This document shows positions 1 through 7,499 of a stretch of 8,084 nucleotides of DNA, piece after piece. Origin of the DNA: Flavobacteriaceae bacterium (GTDB lineage Bacteria > Bacteroidota > Bacteroidia > Flavobacteriales > Flavobacteriaceae); NCBI GenBank assembly GCA_013214275.1, contig JABSPP010000066.1, positions 1-8,084 on the forward strand, given 5' to 3'. Within the stretch, counting starts at the first letter, position 1. Each line of letters opens with the position of its first letter. Both the position numbers and the translations under genes were made by a program. Below the pieces are notes generated by a model that did no database searches, was not told the DNA's origin, and saw only the letters and a list, made by a program, of their open reading frames with translations.

Positions 1-1
1 T

Positions 2-790
2 AGAAATGGAGAAAAAATCACAAACCAGTTACCTGTAAACTTTATTGGAAAATTAGTTGACAATTACAGTAAGAGAAGGGGAAATCTTGTTCAATATCGA
101 GTTCCATTTATGGTAAGTAGATTTTCAGATGATTCTGTTAATAAGAGTTCGGGGATTCTAACTAAAGATATCCTTGTAGAAATTGATTCTATTCCCATCA
201 GGTATTTTGACGAGGTTTCCAGTATTCTAGCTGCCAGAAAAAATAAGGTAGTGCTTGTAAAAGTTAAAAGAGATAAAGAGTTTTTAGAGTATAGTTTGAT
301 GGTTAATGAGGATGGAAAATTTGGAATATATCCAACAGATCTTGAGTTAAATACTTTGGAAAAATTGGGATATTATAATCTTGAAAAGATTAATTACTCT
401 TTCACTGAAGCCATCCCTGCTGGTTTTAATGCTTCATATGATAAGTTAGTTAGTTATATTGACCAAATGAAACTCATCTTAACGCCAGAAACAGAAGCTT
501 ATAAGGGCGTTGGTGGTTTTATCTCTATTGCAAATATTTTCCCACCTGAATGGGATTGGTATTTGTTCTGGAACATGACCGCTCTACTCTCTATCATACT
601 AGGTTTTATGAATTTATTGCCTATCCCTGCTTTAGATGGTGGGCATGTGATGTTTACACTTTGGGAAATGGTTACTGGAAGAAAGCCCAGTGATAAGTTT
701 CTTGAATATGCTCAAATAACTGGGTTTATCTTGCTAATTGCCTTGTTGTTATTTGCTAACGGAAATGACGTTTTACGGCTTTTCCAGTAG
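2..790 (+). CDS. rseP: RseP-type site-2 zinc metalloprotease, C-terminal part (5' end outside window)
   Basis: The reading frame is open from the first bases of the window through 788-790 (TAG), so the ATG at 110 is an internal methionine, not the start. About 262 residues are present. The first residues (NGEKI) look like the end of one PDZ domain. A second PDZ domain follows, with SGILTKDILVEIDSIP at its core. Next come hydrophobic segments and the M50 motif N-x-LPIPALDGGH (bases 611-646), whose Asp is a zinc ligand in this family, then a last membrane helix near the C-terminus. The HExxH motif must lie upstream of the window. RseP-family proteases cut membrane-spanning anti-sigma factors and leftover signal peptides within the inner membrane. 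The frame is intact to its natural end, which lies 21 bases from the stop of the convergent cupin gene. Identification as M50 protease is firm; the physiological substrate in this organism is unknown. Confidence 0.95.
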   Translation, partial: RNGEKITNQLPVNFIGKLVDNYSKRRGNLVQYRVPFMVSRFSDDSVNKSSGILTKDILVEIDSIPIRYFDEVSSILAARKNKVVLVKVKRDKEFLEYSLMVNEDGKFGIYPTDLELNTLEKLGYYNLEKINYSFTEAIPAGFNASYDKLVSYIDQMKLILTPETEAYKGVGGFISIANIFPPEWDWYLFWNMTALLSIILGFMNLLPIPALDGGHVMFTLWEMVTGRKPSDKFLEYAQITGFILLIALLLFANGNDVLRLFQ

Positions 791-811
791 CGATAGCACT
801 CTCGATAAACT

Positions 812-1678
812 TTAGATATTGTTGAGGCGGTGTGTCCTTTTAATAGCGTAGTCATTTTTCCAATCGATCCATTTCTGACCCCATAATCGTCTCATCACAT
901 TGTCTAAAGAGCGCATTACAACGATATTGTAAACTGCCTTCCCTAAGTGAATTGGATTTCTGGGGATGGAACGTAGGCTCATAGAAAACCCCGGAGTGAT
1001 GTAACGCATGTAATGCCAGTATCCCTCTGGCATATAGAGTGTATTTCCATGCTCTAAATGGGTAATATATCCTTTGGCATTTTTAAGTGCTGGCCACTTT
1101 TTAATATCGGGATTGGAAAAATGAATGTCTTCTCTTGTGATTAAGGAATTAGGAATTTTATACAAGTATTTATTTTGTTGCTGATCGAATAGGATGCATT
1201 GCTTTTTTCCCTCAAAATGAAAGTGAAAAATATTGGCGAAATCTATATCGTAATGCATAAATGTATAGGAATCTTTCCCTCCAAAGAACAACATGGGAAG
1301 CCCCTTCATCAATCGCAGTCCGAAGTCTGGAAAGCTAAAGTCTTTTTGAAGAACGGGAACTTCTTTTAGAATATTCCATAAAAATATTCGAAACTTCGTC
1401 GGTTCCTTTTTGAGTAAATCTACATATTCACTCATTTTCATAGTAGCATGCGGCTGGTTAAAACCGTCTTTATAATCTACAGGTCTGTCATCGTAGAGAG
1501 GCACGGTTTTATCTCCTGCAACTTCTTTCATATACTCCAAAGACCATTTGGTATATGCTGGCCAATCATCAATAAACCTTTCGATAACAACTGGTTTTTG
1601 AGGTTTAAAGTAATTGTTGATGAAGTCCTTTTTTGAAATTGTTTCAACTTTATCTACTGCAACAAGATTCAGCTCCAT
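812..1678 (-). CDS. Cupin_8/JmjC-fold Fe(II)/2-oxoglutarate oxygenase-like protein
   Basis: This 288-residue protein matches the Cupin_8 (JmjC-like) pattern. The metal-binding facial triad is visible as H142-x-D144 (MHYDID) and H222 (PEGYWHYMRY). The 80-residue spacing is the same as in factor-inhibiting-HIF (from memory). The lysine pair K158-K159 after HFHFEG could hold 2-oxoglutarate. The early segment PVVIERFIDDWPAYTKWSLEYMK is typical of the N-terminus of this family. Such enzymes hydroxylate protein or small-molecule side chains, but bacterial members mostly have no known substrate. No signal peptide or membrane helix is evident, so it is probably cytosolic. The ATG at 1678 is the only clear start; the 121-base gap upstream has no strong Shine-Dalgarno sequence. 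It lies downstream of bioB on the same strand and may or may not be cotranscribed. Family assignment is good; function is open. Confidence 0.88.
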   Translation of the reverse strand: MELNLVAVDKVETISKKDFINNYFKPQKPVVIERFIDDWPAYTKWSLEYMKEVAGDKTVPLYDDRPVDYKDGFNQPHATMKMSEYVDLLKKEPTKFRIFLWNILKEVPVLQKDFSFPDFGLRLMKGLPMLFFGGKDSYTFMHYDIDFANIFHFHFEGKKQCILFDQQQNKYLYKIPNSLITREDIHFSNPDIKKWPALKNAKGYITHLEHGNTLYMPEGYWHYMRYITPGFSMSLRSIPRNPIHLGKAVYNIVVMRSLDNVMRRLWGQKWIDWKNDYAIKRTHRLNNI

Positions 1679-1799
1679 TCTTGACGAATTTATTAGTAAA
1701 AATAATCAATCGTTTTTTAATGATATTTTAAACCCAAGAACCATTATCTGTAATGACGATGGTTCCATTATTTTGGTTGTCGTAAAGAAACGCTGTATG
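1679..1799. other. intergenic region between bioB and the cupin gene
   Basis: The 121 bases hold a 7-base-pair inverted repeat GAACCAT/ATGGTTC (1738-1744 and 1759-1765) with a 14-base loop, without a T-tract, so it is a poor terminator. The bioB frame also stays open for 23 codons past its TAA, to another TAA at 1730-1728. AT-rich sequence precedes the cupin ATG, but no TAnnTTTG box is found. Promoter and terminator signals here are therefore unresolved. Confidence 0.4.
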
Positions 1800-2966
1800 T
1801 TATTTATCAGCTGCTTGTATTTCTTTTTCTGGTATTGACTGATTAACTGTGCTTTGGATGACTTTTTCGATCTTTCTTTTCTCGCGTTCCTTTTCTCTGG
1901 CCTTTTCATTGCGATCAATTTTATGTTCTGGTCTAGACCATTTTGGCTTTTCACCCAAAGATTTAAATTGAGAGTCTTTAGCTTCCACAGTTGGAGGTTG
2001 CATTTTCTTGATAAATGGCTTTTGGGGATTCAATCCAAGTAACTCAAACATCTTCATATCTTCGTGAACATCTGGGTTGGGAGTGGTTAATAGTCGATCT
2101 CCAGCAAAAATAGAGTTGGCTCCAGCAAAGAAACACATCGCTTGTCCTTCTCTACTCATTTCTGTTCGACCAGCTGATAATCGGACTTGTGTTTCTGGCA
2201 TGACAATACGGGTAGTAGCAACCATTCGAATCATATCCCAAATCTCTATAGGTTTTTGCTCTTCCATTGGGGTGCCTTCTACTGCTACTAATGCGTTGAT
2301 CGGTACAGATTCTGGTTGTGGGTTAAGAGTTGATAATGCGACTAACATTCCGGCTCTATCTTCAATCTTTTCTCCCATTCCAATGATCCCTCCAGAACAA
2401 ACTGTTACATTGGTTTTTCTTACATTGTCAATGGTGTCTAACCTATCCTGATATCCTCTTGTGGAAATTACTTCCTTGTAATATTCTTCTGAAGAATCTA
2501 AATTGTGATTGTAGGCGTATAGTCCAGCTTCTGCCAATCGTTGTGCTTGATTTTCAGTAAGCATTCCTAAGGTGCAGCAAACTTCCATATCCAATTTGTT
2601 GATGACTCTAACCATTTCTAGGACTTGATCAAATTCAGGCCCGTCTTTTATATTTCTCCAGGCAGCTCCCATACAAACCCTTGAACTTCCTGAGGCTTTT
2701 GCTCTCAGTACCTGTGCCTTTACGTGAGAAACACTCATCAAATCATTGCCTTCTAATCCTGTATGATATCTTGCTGCTTGCGGACAATATCCACAATCTT
2801 CTGGACATCCTCCAGTTTTTATGGATAATAAAGTAGCTACTTGGACGGTATTGGGGTCGTGATGTTTTCTGTGAACAGTTGCAGCCTGATATAGTAACTC
2901 CATTAAAGGCTGATTGTAAATAGTTAGAATTTCTTCTCGTGTCCAATGGTGTTTGGCTGTACTCAT
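1800..2966 (-). CDS. bioB: biotin synthase (radical SAM enzyme)
   Basis: BioB inserts sulfur into dethiobiotin to make biotin, the last step of the pathway, using S-adenosylmethionine radicals. The radical-SAM [4Fe-4S] motif C54-x3-C58-x2-C61 (GGCPEDCGYCPQ) is intact. The ligands of the sacrificial [2Fe-2S] cluster are also present: C98 (SSRVCMG), C130 (MEVC), C190 (VTVCSGG) and R262 (VRLSAGR). The YNHNLDS and NALVAVEGTP segments are characteristic. At 388 residues it is longer than E. coli BioB (346). The extra length is a C-terminal tail from about residue 338, with KPKWSRPEHKIDRNE followed by a Lys/Arg/Glu-rich probable helix. The first part of that tail is common in Bacteroidota BioB; the last 25 or so residues look longer than usual (from memory). 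The ATG at 2966 fits the usual N-terminus (HHWTREEILTIYNQPLMELL). No other bio gene lies in the window. A Bacteroidota -7 box sits just upstream. Confidence 0.97.
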   Translation of the reverse strand: MSTAKHHWTREEILTIYNQPLMELLYQAATVHRKHHDPNTVQVATLLSIKTGGCPEDCGYCPQAARYHTGLEGNDLMSVSHVKAQVLRAKASGSSRVCMGAAWRNIKDGPEFDQVLEMVRVINKLDMEVCCTLGMLTENQAQRLAEAGLYAYNHNLDSSEEYYKEVISTRGYQDRLDTIDNVRKTNVTVCSGGIIGMGEKIEDRAGMLVALSTLNPQPESVPINALVAVEGTPMEEQKPIEIWDMIRMVATTRIVMPETQVRLSAGRTEMSREGQAMCFFAGANSIFAGDRLLTTPNPDVHEDMKMFELLGLNPQKPFIKKMQPPTVEAKDSQFKSLGEKPKWSRPEHKIDRNEKAREKEREKRKIEKVIQSTVNQSIPEKEIQAADK

Positions 2967-2989
2967 AAATTGAAGGTCTGTATTTGATA

Positions 2990-2997
2990 CAAATGTA
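2990..2997 (-). promoter_or_regulatory. candidate Bacteroidota -7 promoter box for bioB
   Basis: On the minus strand the bases read TACATTTG, a full match to the Bacteroidota primary-sigma -7 consensus TAnnTTTG, 23 bases before the bioB ATG in the 45-base gap after the broken serine hydrolase gene. No clear TTG is found at the -33 position, so only half of the promoter is supported. If real, bioB has its own transcript with a short leader and does not depend on upstream genes. An 8-base degenerate match can occur by chance. Confidence 0.45.
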
Positions 2998-3011
2998 TGA
3001 AAAAGCCTTCT

Positions 3012-4139
3012 TTACTTTTCATTTTTTCCCGAATGATGTATGAGCTGTCTGCCCAATTCGGCCAAAAAGGGAATACCTATGTCATCGTATTCGTATATGT
3101 CACCATTAAATATTTGATTATCATTTACATATACTGAAGCGCTCATCAGATATTCCTTTTGATTAAGCTCATTTTTGATGTATGCACAATCTATCAAGTA
3201 TCCATAAGCAAGTCCAACTTTATTAAAGATACGTAGATGTTTGGGTTTTTTGCCTTTTTGATCTCCAATAACAAAAAACTTCACATAATTATCAGGGTAT
3301 GTTGTTGGATCGTACCCGTATTGTCTGGGTACCATTTCCATGATTCTAAGAAGGTCTATTCTGTCGCTATTTTTTAGCTTAAACTGTTCCTCTTTTGGAA
3401 AGGTGCTTGGAAAAATTAACCGCTTCATTATACTGTGTAGTGATCGTAGAGGAACATAATTTTTTTTTGAAAAATCTTTGGGTATATTGAATAGCTGTCC
3501 ATTTTCTATGTATCCTTTTCCTTTGTTTAAAGAAGACAATTACAATGGCTTAGCAGAGGAGTTTTCCCTTCTAGGAATGATGACTAAAGAGTCATTGGTT
3601 TTAAATACAATGGACTTACTCGTTGTATCGTCTGCTTTTGGTGTTGAGAGTCTATGCGATATTCTGGCTCTGATTCCTCGTGAGTGTAAGCGTTCGTTAA
3701 TTTCATCTTTCCCCACAAATTCAAATAGCCTGTTATATGCATTATTATCGCTAACGATGATGGATTTATTTATTTCTTTATTAACACTCGTTTGAATACT
3801 GTCTTGTTCTAGTTGAAACTGACTGTCTTTTCCAATGACACCATACTCATTGATTTTTTCTAACGCTAGAATAGCTAAAGGGAGTTTAACGGTACTTGCA
3901 GGATAAAAATAGTCGTTGTCGTTTACTTGGTATTCATCATCTATAAATTGTACCTGTGAGGAGGAATCTCTTTGGATTTCTGAGAAGATAATTTGGACCT
4001 CATATTTATTGGGATTGCTCATCACTCTTTGGATTGCAGGTGAGCTGGATGATAAGGCTTTTTGTAATGGAGTTTTTTCTTGGCAGCTGGTACACAGACA
4101 AATCACCAGTAAAAACATTGTGAATATATGCGGTTTCAA
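3012..4139 (-). pseudogene. class A beta-lactamase-fold serine hydrolase lipoprotein, interrupted by in-frame TAA
   Basis: Two blocks in one frame, 199 codons (4139-3543) and 175 codons (3539-3012), are separated only by a TAA at 3540-3542. Together they read as one protein of about 375 residues of the beta-lactamase-like serine hydrolase (Beta-lactamase2) type. The first block has a signal peptide ending in CTSC (C19, probable lipidation), S82-x-x-K85 (YPASTVKLP) and S130-D-N. The second has the KTG-box equivalent in FNKVGLAYGYL, followed by the usual C-terminal strands ending in FLAELGRQ. Neither block alone holds all catalytic motifs, so activity is probably lost unless the stop is bypassed or is a sequence error. 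The start is uncertain: TTG at 4139 gives a lipoprotein leader with a Lys (MKPHIF...), whereas the ATG at 4118 leaves no basic residue before the hydrophobic core. The second block has no ATG at its front, only TTG directly after the stop. The native substrate is unknown; penicillin-binding or beta-lactam hydrolysis cannot be claimed. Confidence 0.82.
3540..3542 (-). other. in-frame TAA splitting the serine hydrolase gene
   Basis: The minus strand reads ...AKPL-TAA-LSSLNKGKGY... with no frame change on either side. One base change from AAA, CAA or GAA would explain the stop; a lysine would suit the local pattern (KPLK). The codons downstream keep protein-like composition and family motifs, which points to a recent mutation or a sequencing/assembly error rather than a decayed gene. 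Confidence 0.85.
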
Positions 4140-4158
4140 AACGAGTTTTATAGACAGA

Positions 4159-4178
4159 AGCTGCCTAAAAGGGCAGCT
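4159..4178 (-). terminator. candidate hairpin terminator after the NfeD-flotillin genes
   Basis: A perfect 7-base-pair stem, AGCTGCC and GGCAGCT with a 6-base loop, begins 31 bases beyond the flotillin stop codon and ends 19 bases before the serine hydrolase TTG. On the minus strand the stem is followed by TTCTGTCTAT, which is U-rich but not a clean U-tract. It could end transcription of the NfeD-flotillin unit, attenuate read-through into the hydrolase, or act as a 3' RNA stabiliser. It is the strongest GC-rich hairpin I see between genes. Confidence 0.5.
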
Positions 4179-4209
4179 CCTTGGTTTTGTTCATGCTTTA
4201 TTGTAAAAT

Positions 4210-5646
4210 CTACTTTTCATCTGATTTTGAATTATGTTCAATCTCTTCATCTGTTTGCTCTGAAGAGGGCAGCTCTTTCCCTTTTAGATAGTCAGGAAGT
4301 TGCATTCCTGCCATATTGAATATTTCTTGTAAGGGAGGAACTGATTTGTACATTCCAGAGATAAAATTTGAGGTTGAAGTTTTTCCATCTTTAGAATTTC
4401 CACCTTCCCATACGGTAATTTTATCAATTTTAATATTCTTAATGGCTTCAGATTGTAATTTTACCAATTCTGGTAATTTGTCTGCTATAAGTAATAAAGC
4501 TGCATTTTGAGAGTCGTTTCCAGCAGCTTTAACAATTTGATCCAAACCTGCTGCTTGTTTTGTTAATACTTCGTATAGCCCTTTTGCCTCAGCCTGAGCT
4601 TTAAATAAGATTGCGTCGGCTTCCCCTTTGGCTCTTCTTCGAATTTTTTCTGCCTCTGCTTCCGCATCGATCTCCACCTTGTTTTTATCGATTTGAGCAG
4701 GGATGATAATATCTGCTGTCTGAGAGGCGCGTTCTCTTTCGGCTCTTGCTAGTTCAGCTTCTTGTTCTGCAGCATAGGCCTCTTCTAGGGCTTTTGCCGC
4801 TTGTACTTTTTCTGAAGCGATTGCATTGCGCTCTGCCTCGGCTTCTCGTTGTCTTCTTAGAGCGTTTGAGTTTGCAACTTCAATTTTGGCGGTATTTTCC
4901 CCATCTACTGCTTTTGCATTAGCAGCAGCAACTTGTGTTCTTTGGTCTTGAACAGCATTGGCTTCCCCAATAGATCCGTCCCTATTTTTCTCGGCAACTG
5001 ATTTACGAGCTGCATTGATAGCGTGAGCCGCAGCTTCTTTACCAAGTGCTTCAATATATCCAGACTCGTCAACGATATCGGTAATGTTGACATTGATGAG
5101 TTTTAATCCAACTTTCTTTAATTCGGATTCTACACTAGTAGAAATGTTGCTTAAGAACTTGTCTCTGTCTGAGTTGATCTCTTCTATATCCATAGAAGCT
5201 ACAACCAAACGCAATTGTCCAAAAATAATTTCTTTTGCTAATTCTTGTATATCTGATAGACCAAGTCCCAAGAGTCGTTCTGCTGCGTTCTGCATTACAC
5301 CTGGCTCTGTTGAGATTCCAATGGTAAATCGAGAGGGTACATTTACACGGATGTTCTGTTTGGAAAGAGCATTCACTAGATTCACTTCAATAGAAATGGG
5401 TGTTAGATCCAAGTATTGATAATCTTGAATTACAGGGAAAATAAAGGCTGCTCCTCCGTGAATACATTTGGCAGATTGCCCACCTCCTACTTTTCCATAG
5501 ACAACTAAAATCCGGTCAGACGGACAGCGTTTGTATCTGCGAATAAAGGCAGTGAAAAGAACAATTAGAATGAGTACTGCTACAACAATCGTAGTTGTAG
5601 GCCCTAAAAAGCTTTCAAATTGTAATATTGTGTTATATATCAGCAT
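4210..5646 (-). CDS. flotillin-like SPFH/Band 7 membrane scaffold protein (YuaG/FloT type)
   Basis: This 478-residue protein has the flotillin layout. A single N-terminal membrane helix lies at about residues 17-35 (TTTIVVAVLILIVLFTAF). An SPFH domain follows at about 40-220, starting RCPSDRILVVYGKVGGG and including AKCIHGGAAFIFPVIQDY. A long Ala/Glu-rich coiled coil with repeated EA pairs runs from about 205 to 360. A flotillin-type C-terminal region contains LIADKLPELVK and TVWEGG. The last 25 residues are acidic and hydrophilic. Flotillins form large oligomers that organise membrane microdomains and protein complexes. The ATG at 5646 begins just after the stop of the NfeD-like gene (TAA-AAA-ATG), so translation is probably coupled. 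NfeD partners encoded directly beside SPFH proteins are a known arrangement (YuaF-YuaG in Bacillus), which supports the assignment. The frame is complete. Confidence 0.94.
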   Translation of the reverse strand: MLIYNTILQFESFLGPTTTIVVAVLILIVLFTAFIRRYKRCPSDRILVVYGKVGGGQSAKCIHGGAAFIFPVIQDYQYLDLTPISIEVNLVNALSKQNIRVNVPSRFTIGISTEPGVMQNAAERLLGLGLSDIQELAKEIIFGQLRLVVASMDIEEINSDRDKFLSNISTSVESELKKVGLKLINVNITDIVDESGYIEALGKEAAAHAINAARKSVAEKNRDGSIGEANAVQDQRTQVAAANAKAVDGENTAKIEVANSNALRRQREAEAERNAIASEKVQAAKALEEAYAAEQEAELARAERERASQTADIIIPAQIDKNKVEIDAEAEAEKIRRRAKGEADAILFKAQAEAKGLYEVLTKQAAGLDQIVKAAGNDSQNAALLLIADKLPELVKLQSEAIKNIKIDKITVWEGGNSKDGKTSTSNFISGMYKSVPPLQEIFNMAGMQLPDYLKGKELPSSEQTDEEIEHNSKSDEK

Positions 5647-5649
5647 TTT

Positions 5650-6225
5650 TTATTTTTTTTGAGGTTCAACAATTAATATTCCGTTTGATGTGTAATCTAC
5701 AACTTCTACAACAGCTCCTTGAGTGAGGTCGGTATTGTAGTCTGTTAGCGCTTCTAAATCTCTAAGGGAACTTTGTACCTTTATCTGTACTTTACCTATT
5801 TTGGATCGCTCGGCTCCAATGGTTGTGTAAACTTCGCCAACTGCACCAAGGGCATTCTTCATCTTAAGGGTTCCACTGTCGTTTAGCTTTCGCATGTAAA
5901 ACATGAGTAAAGCAACCATTATCATCATTATAAATCCACACACAACGGAAATAATGATCGTAGTTGTTTGAGTGTATCCAGCATTGATACAAGAAATTCC
6001 ACTCCAGCCAAAAATGGCAAAGAAGGCCACAGTATTTTTTAGTGTAAAAAATTGAAATCCAACCCCTGTGTCTGCATCAACTTCTGCATCGATGTCACCT
6101 ACATCGTCTACATCACCACCAATGAAGGTGGTAATCAAAATGAATATAAAGAAAAGTGAAGAGACCCCTGTGATGATCCAGTAGAATTTTTCGAAGTCAG
6201 TGAGATTTGAGAACCATTCCATCAT
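5650..6225 (-). CDS. NfeD/YuaF-like membrane protein with C-terminal OB-fold, flotillin partner
   Basis: The 191-residue product has three likely membrane helices at about residues 14-35, 62-82 and 87-110. A Gly/Asp-rich loop (GGDVDDVGDIDAEVDADTG, about 36-54) separates the first two. A soluble C-terminal domain from about 123 begins with NALGAVGEVYT and ends with TSNGILIVEPQKK. That pattern is typical of the NfeD OB-fold in short NfeD proteins, which lack the serine protease domain. Such proteins sit in the membrane beside SPFH proteins. Two ATG codons in a row (6225 and 6222) could serve as start. The gene ends in a run of eight A (CAAAAAAAA) before TAA, three bases before the flotillin ATG. 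A 59-base gap separates it from the ketosynthase stop; it holds a weak -7-like TATATTTA (6259-6252) with no clear -33 element. The Asp-rich loop might bind cations, which is speculation. Confidence 0.88.
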   Translation of the reverse strand: MMEWFSNLTDFEKFYWIITGVSSLFFIFILITTFIGGDVDDVGDIDAEVDADTGVGFQFFTLKNTVAFFAIFGWSGISCINAGYTQTTTIIISVVCGFIMMIMVALLMFYMRKLNDSGTLKMKNALGAVGEVYTTIGAERSKIGKVQIKVQSSLRDLEALTDYNTDLTQGAVVEVVDYTSNGILIVEPQKK

Positions 6226-6284
6226 AGTATTGATATTTTTTGTACAGATTTTAAATATAGCAATTCTTATGGATATTAACGCGA

Positions 6285-7499
6285 TTATTTTGTGAGCAAA
6301 ATAGAGACTGCGTTCCCTCCAAAACCTACGGCATTAATTAAGACGTTCTTCAGTTTTTTAGGTCTTTGTTGCTCTATATAGAATGGAACAGCGATGACTT
6401 GTTGGTGTTGAAGCATTTGGACACCAAGTTCTAAACTTAGCATTCCTGATGCCCCAAAAGTATGTCCTAATTTCCATTTATTGGTAGTAAGAAATGGTTT
6501 TTTGTTACAAAATATCCTGGAAATTGCTTTTAACTCTGAGATGTCTCCTTTTATGGTTCCCGGTGCATGCATGACAACGACATCTACATGACTGGGATCG
6601 ATTGCTTTTAAAGCCATCTTCATTGATTGTTGAAGGCAATCGGCGTTGGAAGACATTGAAGCACCGTGTTTTAAAGGTTCTGATGCGTATCCAATTCCTG
6701 CGATTTTTGCTATAGTTTGTGAGGGATTTCCTTTTTCTAAACAGATAGCTGACGCTCCTTCTCCCATTATCATGGTATTGCTCTTTTTATTCAAGTCCAA
6801 TGCTCTACATGGGTATGTTTCGATGGTAGAATGGTTGATGTTTGGATAAGGTTTGGCATAAATTTTCATAGCTTTCATTTGAGCAATTGTAAATTCAGTC
6901 AGGGAGGCCTCTGTTCCTCCAACCAAAAATTTGTCTGTAAGCCCCGATTGAATCCAAGCAACTCCATTTAAAACCGCATGTAAGGCTGTGGAGCACGTAA
7001 TGGAATGTGAAATCTCTGGCCCCCTAGATTTTAGGTCGTGTGCTACCCAAGAGGATAAATTTCCCAATGTTGTTAGGGGCGACACTGGGGTTGAAGATGT
7101 AGCATACTCAAGAAATTTGGTATGGTATTTTTCAAACAATTGTGTTGCTCCTCTGGAGGAACCAAAATTAACTCCAAAGGAATCTCCTTGTTCCCAGCCT
7201 GCTTGTTGACTAGCTTTTCGTGAGACAAAAATGGCATAAAGGACAGAATCATCTAATTTCTTGTATTTGATTTCAGAAGTTCTTAGCTCTTCGATTTCCT
7301 TGCGAACTGCATTGGGTAAAGCAGCAACCCAGGCACTAGAATTTTGAAACACTTTCTGCGAAAAAAAATGTTTTGGGTGGAGATAGTTTTTCCAGATTTC
7401 TTTTTGGGTATTTCCCAGAGCTGATACAGAAGAAATGGATGTGATAGAAATCGGTTCTTTCAACGCTAAAAGGTTTGGTAACAAAAATGGTTCTACCAC
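6285..7499 (-). CDS. beta-ketoacyl-ACP synthase (KAS I/II-type thiolase fold)
   Basis: The product (404 residues from GTG at 7499) carries the full condensing-enzyme triad. The nucleophile is C169 in SITCSTALHAV. The first histidine is H311 in HAPGTIKGD, where most relatives have HGTGT. The second is H346 in KLGHTFGASG, with the conserved lysine K341 five residues earlier. A C-terminal GFGGNA loop is also present. These enzymes extend acyl-ACP chains by decarboxylative condensation. Sequence near the motifs is divergent from housekeeping FabF, so it may serve a special pathway. Biotin-precursor and aryl-polyene clusters of Bacteroidota both carry such extra synthases, and bioB lies 3.3 kb away, but neither role is proven here. 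The start is uncertain: no ATG exists upstream before the in-frame stop at 7521-7523. GTG 7499 lies in a probable insertion-sequence end, and TTG at 7463 would give MKEPISITSISSVSALG, which resembles a natural KAS N-terminus (392 residues). Confidence 0.9.
   Translation of the reverse strand: MVEPFLLPNLLALKEPISITSISSVSALGNTQKEIWKNYLHPKHFFSQKVFQNSSAWVAALPNAVRKEIEELRTSEIKYKKLDDSVLYAIFVSRKASQQAGWEQGDSFGVNFGSSRGATQLFEKYHTKFLEYATSSTPVSPLTTLGNLSSWVAHDLKSRGPEISHSITCSTALHAVLNGVAWIQSGLTDKFLVGGTEASLTEFTIAQMKAMKIYAKPYPNINHSTIETYPCRALDLNKKSNTMIMGEGASAICLEKGNPSQTIAKIAGIGYASEPLKHGASMSSNADCLQQSMKMALKAIDPSHVDVVVMHAPGTIKGDISELKAISRIFCNKKPFLTTNKWKLGHTFGASGMLSLELGVQMLQHQQVIAVPFYIEQQRPKKLKNVLINAVGFGGNAVSILLTK

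Noticed and set aside
110..112. ATG as start of the RseP gene
   Set aside because: The frame is open to the window's left edge and the upstream codons encode recognisable PDZ residues, so this methionine is internal.
791..811. Bidirectional terminator between RseP and the cupin gene
   Set aside because: The 21-base gap contains no stable inverted repeat or T-tract.
1633..1647. Perfect palindrome TTGAAA-TTG-TTTCAA
   Set aside because: It lies within the cupin coding sequence (Val-Glu-Thr-Ile-Ser codons), is AT-rich, and has no related copy in the window; probably chance.
1738..1765. Inverted repeat GAACCAT/ATGGTTC as bioB terminator
   Set aside because: The loop is long (14 bases) and no T-tract follows on the minus strand.
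1706..1954. 82-codon minus-strand open frame across the bioB 3' end
   Set aside because: It is out of frame with bioB, lysine/arginine-rich from bioB's charged tail, and resembles no protein family I know.
2077..2451. 124-codon open frame on the plus strand
   Set aside because: It lies wholly antisense to bioB, whose catalytic motifs are intact; the frame is a by-product of bioB codon use.
3012..3539. C-terminal hydrolase block as an independent gene
   Set aside because: It starts with TTG directly after a stop in the same frame, has no leader or ribosome-binding site, and carries only the end of a known fold.
4905..5093. 62-codon minus-strand frame inside the flotillin gene
   Set aside because: It is an out-of-frame shadow of the Ala/Glu-rich coiled-coil region.
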